From contig JABIPA010000023.1 in assembly GCA_018698675.1 (NCBI GenBank), forward strand, positions 1 through 37,408: a DNA stretch of 37,408 nt, read 5' to 3'. Every line of letters starts with the position of its first letter. The first letter of the stretch is position 1. The DNA comes from a bacterium (lineage in GTDB: Bacteria; Margulisbacteria; Marinamargulisbacteria; JABIPA01). The position numbers were made by a program, and so were the translations under genes. The notes under the pieces are model-generated. The model was not told the origin of the DNA, did not search any database, and saw only the letters and a program-made list of their open reading frames with translations. Positions 32,672 through 37,408 of this stretch are shown piece after piece.

Positions 32672-33733
32672 ATGATTACAAAGATATTAAAAAAATTTAA
32701 AGCGTTAGACGTAGGTATAGATTTAGGGACAGCCAATACCGTTGTTTTCTTGAAAGGCGAAGGAATCGTTATTAGAGAACCTTCTGTCGTTGCCTTGGAC
32801 AAAGATTCTAGACAAATATTAGCTATCGGACGCGATGCTTATGAAATGGTTGGTAAAACGCCAGGAAATATTGTTGCAGTTCGCCCAATGAAAGATGGCG
32901 TCATCGCTGATTTTGACATGACTCAATTGTTGATTGAGTTCTTTATTAAAAAAATTCGGACTGATTTTAAAACAAAAATAAAAAATACTCTTATTGGTAT
33001 TCCTTGGGGAATTACTGAAGTTGAAAAGCGGGCCGTGTTTGAAGCTGGTAAACTGGCTGGACAGGTAAATACTCGTTTAATTGACGAGCCAATGGCAGCG
33101 GCTGTTGGAGCTGGAATGGACGTGGCTCAACCATTGGGTCGAATGATTGTTGATATAGGTGGTGGAACTACTGAAATCGCGGTTATATCATTAGGAGGGA
33201 TGGTTCACTGCCAGAGCTTGAGAATGGCTGGAGACCAGATTGACCAATGTATTATGAGTCATTGTAGAAAAAATTATAATTTATTGATTGGTGATCGGAT
33301 GGCTGAACGAATTAAAATTGGTATTGGAACGACCGTAGCTATTGATGAAGAGTATAGTATGGACGTTCGTGGACGTGATTTGATGACTGGGATTCCTAAA
33401 AATTACAGTCTTTCTTCTTATGAAATAAGGGATGCGATATCAGAAGTCATTGAAACTATTGTTCAGGCAATAAAAAAAGCTTTGGAAAAAACACCTCCTG
33501 AATTGGCATCAGATATTACATCAACGGGAATTGTATTATCTGGAGGAGGGGCCTTGCTAAAAGGATTGACTGAATATATTGGAATGGAAACGAACATTCC
33601 TATAAGAATAGCCGAAGATCCTTTATCGTGCGTTGCGAAAGGAACCGGTGAAATTTTGGAAAATAGTGCGTTGCAAGAACAGTTGAGTTCGGTAATTATG
33701 ATGAGAAATCGTGACTTCACGATGTCCAAATAA
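32672..33733 (+). CDS. mreB: Rod-shape-determining protein MreB
   Basis: Bacterial actin that organises lateral wall synthesis. It is a full-length 353-residue protein: amphipathic N-terminal helix MITKILKKFK that may bind membrane, phosphate-1 loop VGIDLGTANTVVF (14-26), IVAVRPMKDGVIADF, the conserved IPWGITEVEKRAVFEA, EPMAAAVGAG, phosphate-2 VDIGGGTTEIAVISLGG (about 159-175) and the adenosine motif VLSGGGALLKGL. It follows maf by 15 bases. No mreC or mreD follows; the next genes run on the opposite strand. The presence of MreB suggests a rod-shaped cell. Confidence 0.96.
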   Translation: MITKILKKFKALDVGIDLGTANTVVFLKGEGIVIREPSVVALDKDSRQILAIGRDAYEMVGKTPGNIVAVRPMKDGVIADFDMTQLLIEFFIKKIRTDFKTKIKNTLIGIPWGITEVEKRAVFEAGKLAGQVNTRLIDEPMAAAVGAGMDVAQPLGRMIVDIGGGTTEIAVISLGGMVHCQSLRMAGDQIDQCIMSHCRKNYNLLIGDRMAERIKIGIGTTVAIDEEYSMDVRGRDLMTGIPKNYSLSSYEIRDAISEVIETIVQAIKKALEKTPPELASDITSTGIVLSGGGALLKGLTEYIGMETNIPIRIAEDPLSCVAKGTGEILENSALQEQLSSVIMMRNRDFTMSK

Positions 33734-33774
33734 GTTTTAAATTCTCTTTTTTTTGTGTGATTGCTTTACTTTCT

Positions 33775-35427
33775 TTAAGAAAGAGTTTCTAAAAGATGAT
33801 TGAAGACAAATTCTCGGTCATGATTTTCGGAAGATTGATTCGTAACCTTATTAAACATTTCTCTAGATAGAATTTTTTCTTGTTTGTTTAAAACCTTATT
33901 TATTTCATTAACAGAATCACTATGTTTGACTATATATTCAAAGCATTTGCTCCAATATGCAGTTTTGAATTTATAAGAAAGTTTGTCATTTTCGAAACTG
34001 GAATCTTCTAATAGTTCGTTTGTAATTTCTTCAGATATATAAGAATAGTTATGTGTATCTTCATTTATCGTATATGTTGTTTTTTCAATAATTTCTTTTA
34101 AGCGTGATGAGCATTCATGTACTTTGGAAACGACCCAGGTCACAATACTATATTTATCGGTGATACTTTTTCCAACAATAGATTCTAATCGATTGAAGTT
34201 AACAGAATAGTTTATATCCTCATTATTTGAAGAGGTGTCAGTTTTTTTTATTGCAGAGGACAGGCATAAACTAAGCATGTCTGAATACAAAAACATGTAC
34301 GTGTCCGTGGTATCAAAAAACCAAGTATCAGATAGGTACATAAAAAATAATCTTTGTGCCCGATCGTGGTCAGTTTTCGATATATCGATCATGTTTTGTA
34401 TGGGCCCTTTTACGGATCCAAATGTGGGCGCGAAATCTGCTAAAAATTCAAGGAATGCTGTTAAAATATTTTCTCCGATTACTTTGGTAGCTTCTGCAAT
34501 GGCGCCTGATTCGTGTGGGATAGTATGGTATTGAATAATTCCGTGACCGATTTCATGGAACAAAATTGTTTCTTTCATATCATGGACAAAACTTTTTTGC
34601 TTTGATGGAAAATCTTGAGAATTAGTTAGTTCATATTTTCTAATTGTTTCTAATTTAATTAAGTCAGATATTTTATATTCCAAACTTTGGTATACGTTAT
34701 TGTCGGGCAATTGAAACGAAGCCCATTTTTGGTAAAAAATTGTATTAAGAGATTCGTTTCTAATAATTATTTCCATATCGCCTATGATAGCCGCCATTGC
34801 TACGATTGTGTTTGGCGTTCTAATAACTTCATTTTCAAGTTCAACAATTTTATAATCATCCAATTTTCGAACTCGCCCATGCCCTAATATAAATTCTATA
34901 TCGCTACCATAGTAGCCTCCTTGTAGAAAAAGAGAGGACCCAATATAGGACAATGTGTCTGAAATCGAGGACATATCATGAATTGAAAAATTTTTATTAA
35001 GCCATTTTAATGAAAAATTATCTATTTTTTCTTTGGCTTGATTGATCGTAAAAGATGAAATATTAAATTCCCTAAATTTTCTGATAATGGTGTCGTGAAA
35101 AAGGGCGCCGTGCTCAGATGAAAGGGACTCTTCTGGAGGGATGTTTAGTAAGTTTCTGCAAAATGAGACTTTTACTTGCTGTTCTCCAGCATCTCCCCAT
35201 GACTCTGATTTTTCCATAAAAAAATATAACAAAAAACAGAAATATTCTAATTCGTGTATCAAGCTATTTTCGATATAAGATAAGAAACTTTTATAGTCAC
35301 TGTCTTGATATGAATAATTATTTTTTGAAAGATAATTTTTAAAGGACGAGTGTTTTTTTAAAACAGATTGGCCTGAAATATGAGACAATGCTTCTAGCGA
35401 AGGGTGATTGTTTTCGATTAATTTCAT
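33775..35427 (-). CDS. Predicted zinc metalloprotease, tandem paralogue B
   Basis: A 550-residue protein of a family I do not recognise. The zinc motif is ILFHEIGHGI (HExxH, His291, Glu292, His295). Thirty-two residues on, LEFLADF supplies Glu327, the likely third ligand, with Asp331 behind it, which would place it among gluzincins. Other conserved blocks shared with its neighbour are FMEKSESWGDAGEQQ and FCRNLL (70-94), NEVIRTPNTIVAMAA (199-213), GPIQNMIDISKTD (341-353) and FMYLSDTWFFDTTD (362-375). There is no signal peptide or membrane segment, so it is probably cytoplasmic. The gap to the upstream paralogue is 18 bases and includes AAGG before the ATG, so the two are an operon. Function unknown; proteolysis is predicted, not shown. 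Confidence 0.72.
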   Translation of the reverse strand: MKLIENNHPSLEALSHISGQSVLKKHSSFKNYLSKNNYSYQDSDYKSFLSYIENSLIHELEYFCFLLYFFMEKSESWGDAGEQQVKVSFCRNLLNIPPEESLSSEHGALFHDTIIRKFREFNISSFTINQAKEKIDNFSLKWLNKNFSIHDMSSISDTLSYIGSSLFLQGGYYGSDIEFILGHGRVRKLDDYKIVELENEVIRTPNTIVAMAAIIGDMEIIIRNESLNTIFYQKWASFQLPDNNVYQSLEYKISDLIKLETIRKYELTNSQDFPSKQKSFVHDMKETILFHEIGHGIIQYHTIPHESGAIAEATKVIGENILTAFLEFLADFAPTFGSVKGPIQNMIDISKTDHDRAQRLFFMYLSDTWFFDTTDTYMFLYSDMLSLCLSSAIKKTDTSSNNEDINYSVNFNRLESIVGKSITDKYSIVTWVVSKVHECSSRLKEIIEKTTYTINEDTHNYSYISEEITNELLEDSSFENDKLSYKFKTAYWSKCFEYIVKHSDSVNEINKVLNKQEKILSREMFNKVTNQSSENHDREFVFNHLLETLS

Positions 35428-35445
35428 TATATAACCTTAGTACGG

Positions 35446-37125
35446 TTACTCCTTAGTAAGGGTAATACCAAGTTCTTTGCATTGTTCCATAATGTATTTT
35501 CTATGATTAAAGTCGTATGCTTCTGCTTTTTTTCTACCTGCAGAAAGAATAAACATACGTTGAAGGGTTTTTCGTTCTTCTTGTTTCAAAAAGGAAACTA
35601 GATTTTCTCCTTTTTCGGGAGTAAGTTTTTTACAATATTCAATTAAATAACTCCAGAATTTACACATAAAACCATAGTCATTTTCATCAACAACACCGTT
35701 TTTTTTCAGACTATCTAACGTAAGGTTTTTTACATAGTCAAATGATTTAAGCTCTGGTCCAGAAAGTTTGAATTTAGAAGAACCAATCATTTTCTTTAGT
35801 TCACCCGATTGTAATGTTAATAGATTCATGACTCGTTCAACCATGGATGGTTCTTCATCGTCCGGTTTAACGGGGTCGTAACTAACGTCTTTTTGTACTT
35901 TATTCCAGTTAATGGATTTATCTTTATTAATATATTTAAGCATAAGCAATGCCATCATTTCTGAATATGAATACATGTATTCGTCCTCGGTATCGAAAAA
36001 CCAGGTGTCAGAAAAATACATGTAAAACATGCCTTCCGCACGTTTTGGATCCGTTTTTGATATATCTATCATATTTTGTATAGCACCCTTAAGCCCACCA
36101 AATTGAGGACAAAAATCAGCCAAAAATTCTAAAAGACTAGAAAGTATATTTTCGCCAAAAAGTTTTGATGCTTCGGAAACGGATCCTACTTCAAATGACA
36201 TAATTTCTCGTAAAGAAACACCATGTCCAACTTCGTGGAAAAGAATGGTATTTTTCATGTCATCCAGAAATTGCTCTTTCCGGGTATGAAGATCTTTTTC
36301 TTCATTTATTCCGTATAAAGAAAGTGCTTTTTGTTTGATGCCTTCAGATATGTTTCGTTCATCTTTTTCGCCAATATCTAAAATATCTAGTTCGCCGTAT
36401 TGAAAGCATTGGATCCATTTTTGATGGAAAATAGTTTCTAACGATTCTTTTCGAATATGAATGATATTACTATTGTTTGATGCGGCCATCGCCATAATTG
36501 TTTTTGGGGATCGAATTATTTCGTCATTAAGATGAATGATTTCGTATCTGTCCAAATCTTCTTTTGTATAGTTTCCAAATATAAACATATGATCAGAACC
36601 AACTCGGGCAGCATAATAATGGGTGTCCGACTCAATAAATGTTAGTAAATTGTTTAAACCAATGGAATCGGGTACTTTGAATAAAAGAGGACCTATTTTA
36701 ATTGTAAAATTATTATACTGTTGCTGAAGTGAAGATTGCGATGCGTCTAGAATATCATACTCTTCACCAGCTTCTCTAACAAGCGTCATGAATGCTGATG
36801 CATCGTCATTTGATAAGGTTTTTTCAAACGGAATTTTAAGCAAGTTTCTACAAAATCCAATTTTTGATTGTTGCTCGCCACCATTTCCCCAGGAGTTCGT
36901 TTTTTCCATTAAGAAATATTGTATAAAGGCGAGCTTTCTGAGTTGCTCTGAAATTGTATTATTTATTATAGATTGAATTTTTTGTTTATTAGTTTTGGAA
37001 AGGGGCGTTTTAATTGAGGACAAGTATTTAGACAATGTCTCGAACGTAGATGTGATTGATTTGTCTGTAACAATAGAAAAGAATTCTTCTGTAAGTTGAT
37101 TTTGTTTAATAAGTGAATTTGACAT
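35446..37125 (-). CDS. Predicted zinc metalloprotease, tandem paralogue A
   Basis: A 559-residue protein, the first gene of the paralogous pair. It has LFHEVGHGV (His297, Glu298, His301) and LEFLADF (Glu333, Asp337) at the same spacing as its neighbour. It also has the shared blocks FLMEKTNSWGNGGEQQ and FCRNLL (72-95), NDEIIRSPKTIMAMAA (200-215), GAIQNMIDISKTD (347-359) and FYMYFSDTWFFDTED (367-381). The remaining sequence is much more divergent. Neither a signal peptide nor a membrane segment is present. The gene has its own promoter 28 bases or more upstream of the ATG. No family name is recognised, so the protease call rests on the HExxH...ExxxD arrangement and its conservation in both copies. 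Confidence 0.72.
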   Translation of the reverse strand: MSNSLIKQNQLTEEFFSIVTDKSITSTFETLSKYLSSIKTPLSKTNKQKIQSIINNTISEQLRKLAFIQYFLMEKTNSWGNGGEQQSKIGFCRNLLKIPFEKTLSNDDASAFMTLVREAGEEYDILDASQSSLQQQYNNFTIKIGPLLFKVPDSIGLNNLLTFIESDTHYYAARVGSDHMFIFGNYTKEDLDRYEIIHLNDEIIRSPKTIMAMAASNNSNIIHIRKESLETIFHQKWIQCFQYGELDILDIGEKDERNISEGIKQKALSLYGINEEKDLHTRKEQFLDDMKNTILFHEVGHGVSLREIMSFEVGSVSEASKLFGENILSSLLEFLADFCPQFGGLKGAIQNMIDISKTDPKRAEGMFYMYFSDTWFFDTEDEYMYSYSEMMALLMLKYINKDKSINWNKVQKDVSYDPVKPDDEEPSMVERVMNLLTLQSGELKKMIGSSKFKLSGPELKSFDYVKNLTLDSLKKNGVVDENDYGFMCKFWSYLIEYCKKLTPEKGENLVSFLKQEERKTLQRMFILSAGRKKAEAYDFNHRKYIMEQCKELGITLTKE

Positions 37126-37152
37126 TTGATAAAGAATCTTCCCATTTTTTTA

Positions 37153-37180
37153 ATAATATTAACATGATATTTGTAGTCAA
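37153..37180 (-). promoter_or_regulatory. Promoter of the tandem metalloprotease operon
   Basis: On the minus strand TTGACT (37175-37180) and TATTAT (37153-37158) each match the sigma-70 consensus at five of six bases, with a 16-base spacer. Transcription would start near 37146, giving a leader of about 20 bases before the ATG at 37125. The upstream terminator ends about 13 bases before the -35 box, so the operon is insulated. Confidence 0.65.
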
Positions 37181-37192
37181 TTTTTCGAAAGC

Positions 37193-37228
37193 AAAAAAAA
37201 AGCTGCTGAATTATTCAGCAGCTTTTTT
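37193..37228 (-). terminator. Strong intrinsic terminator, symmetrical
   Basis: GCTGCTGAA (37202-37210) and TTCAGCAGC (37214-37222) form a perfect 9-base-pair stem. It is flanked by nine A on one side and six T on the other, so it can act in both directions. It lies 20 bases after the stop of the partial minus-strand gene, whose message it should end. Confidence 0.92.
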
Positions 37229-37248
37229 ATTTTAGTGAGATTTAAAAA

Positions 37249-37407
37249 TTAAAGATTGACCGAAGAAAAGTCACCTATATCAGATTGTAATGCTTCTAAC
37301 ATAGCCGCATCATTAAGATCCGAACCTGTTGTATTCCGTTCAGTTAACTTAGCTAAAACTTCAGCTTTAGGAACAGATACTTCACCTTTTCCAGCAGCTT
37401 GAGTAAA
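37249..37407 (-). CDS. 3' end of an unidentified protein gene (partial)
   Basis: The last 52 codons of a gene that enters from beyond the window edge on the minus strand, read in the frame that ends with TAA at 37249-37251. The peptide includes KGEVSVPKAEVLAKLTERN, TGSDLNDAAMLEALQ and ends IGDFSSVNL. It is rich in Ala, Leu, Glu and Asp and looks helical. No family is recognised from this fragment. The frame is supported by the absence of stops, good codon use and the strong terminator just behind it. Confidence 0.6.
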   Translation of the reverse strand, partial: FTQAAGKGEVSVPKAEVLAKLTERNTTGSDLNDAAMLEALQSDIGDFSSVNL

Positions 37408-37408
37408 A

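Noticed and set aside
33734-33774. Terminator between convergent mreB and metalloprotease genes
   Set aside because: There is a T-run but no stable stem; CTTTCTTTAAGAAAG, which runs into the gene end, is too AT-rich and short to trust.

Overview
The window is AT-rich bacterial chromosome carrying mostly housekeeping genes, tightly packed on both strands, with some lineage-specific genes mixed in. Features of a Gram-negative (diderm), rod-shaped, menaquinone- and haem-making bacterium are visible. They include a menaquinone cluster (ubiE/menG, menF, menD), ferrochelatase, an outer-membrane barrel of the PorV/PorQ kind next to a giant secreted protein with a FlgD-like C-terminal domain, a SPOR protein and MreB. 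No taxonomic marker (rRNA, ribosomal protein) is present. My best guess is an uncultured candidate phylum such as marine Margulisbacteria, but that is inference with low confidence. No rRNA, tRNA, CRISPR array, insertion sequence or phage gene was recognised.

Layout. 1-7.6 kb (+): ubiE-menF-menD run almost without gaps into pyruvate kinase, serC and, behind its own promoter, hemH. 7.6-9.8 kb (-): a degenerate RNase HIII homologue, panC and a small charged protein. 9.9-17.3 kb (+): a PorQ-like outer-membrane protein translationally coupled to a 2155-residue surface or secreted protein. 17.4-18.7 kb (+): a membrane-anchored RCC1-like propeller. 18.7-19.3 kb (-): two small unknown genes. 19.4-21.7 kb (+): a stand-alone cyclic-nucleotide-binding domain, an AI-2E/PerM-type permease and a DUF4178-like membrane protein. 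21.8-23.2 kb (+): NADP-type glutamate dehydrogenase with a good promoter and a strong terminator. 23.3-31.4 kb (-): a metallo-beta-lactamase-fold hydrolase coupled to a large, unusual Ser/Thr-kinase-like protein, a gamma-carbonic-anhydrase-like protein and an extended GlnE with ACT-like N-terminal domains. 31.4-33.7 kb (+): SPOR protein, Maf and MreB. 33.8-37.1 kb (-): two tandem paralogous predicted zinc metalloproteases of a family I do not recognise. 37.2-37.4 kb (-): the 3' end of one more gene, followed by a strong terminator.

How the genes fit together. Quinone and haem synthesis point to a respiratory chain. Glutamate dehydrogenase and GlnE are both parts of ammonia assimilation, and GlnE seems to carry its own ligand-sensing domains. 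SPOR, Maf and MreB form a cell-division and shape group without mreC or mreD. The parts most worth a second look are the tandem metalloprotease pair, the large kinase with a split catalytic domain, the catalytically dead RNase HIII, the ACT-GlnE architecture and the PorQ-giant-cargo pair.
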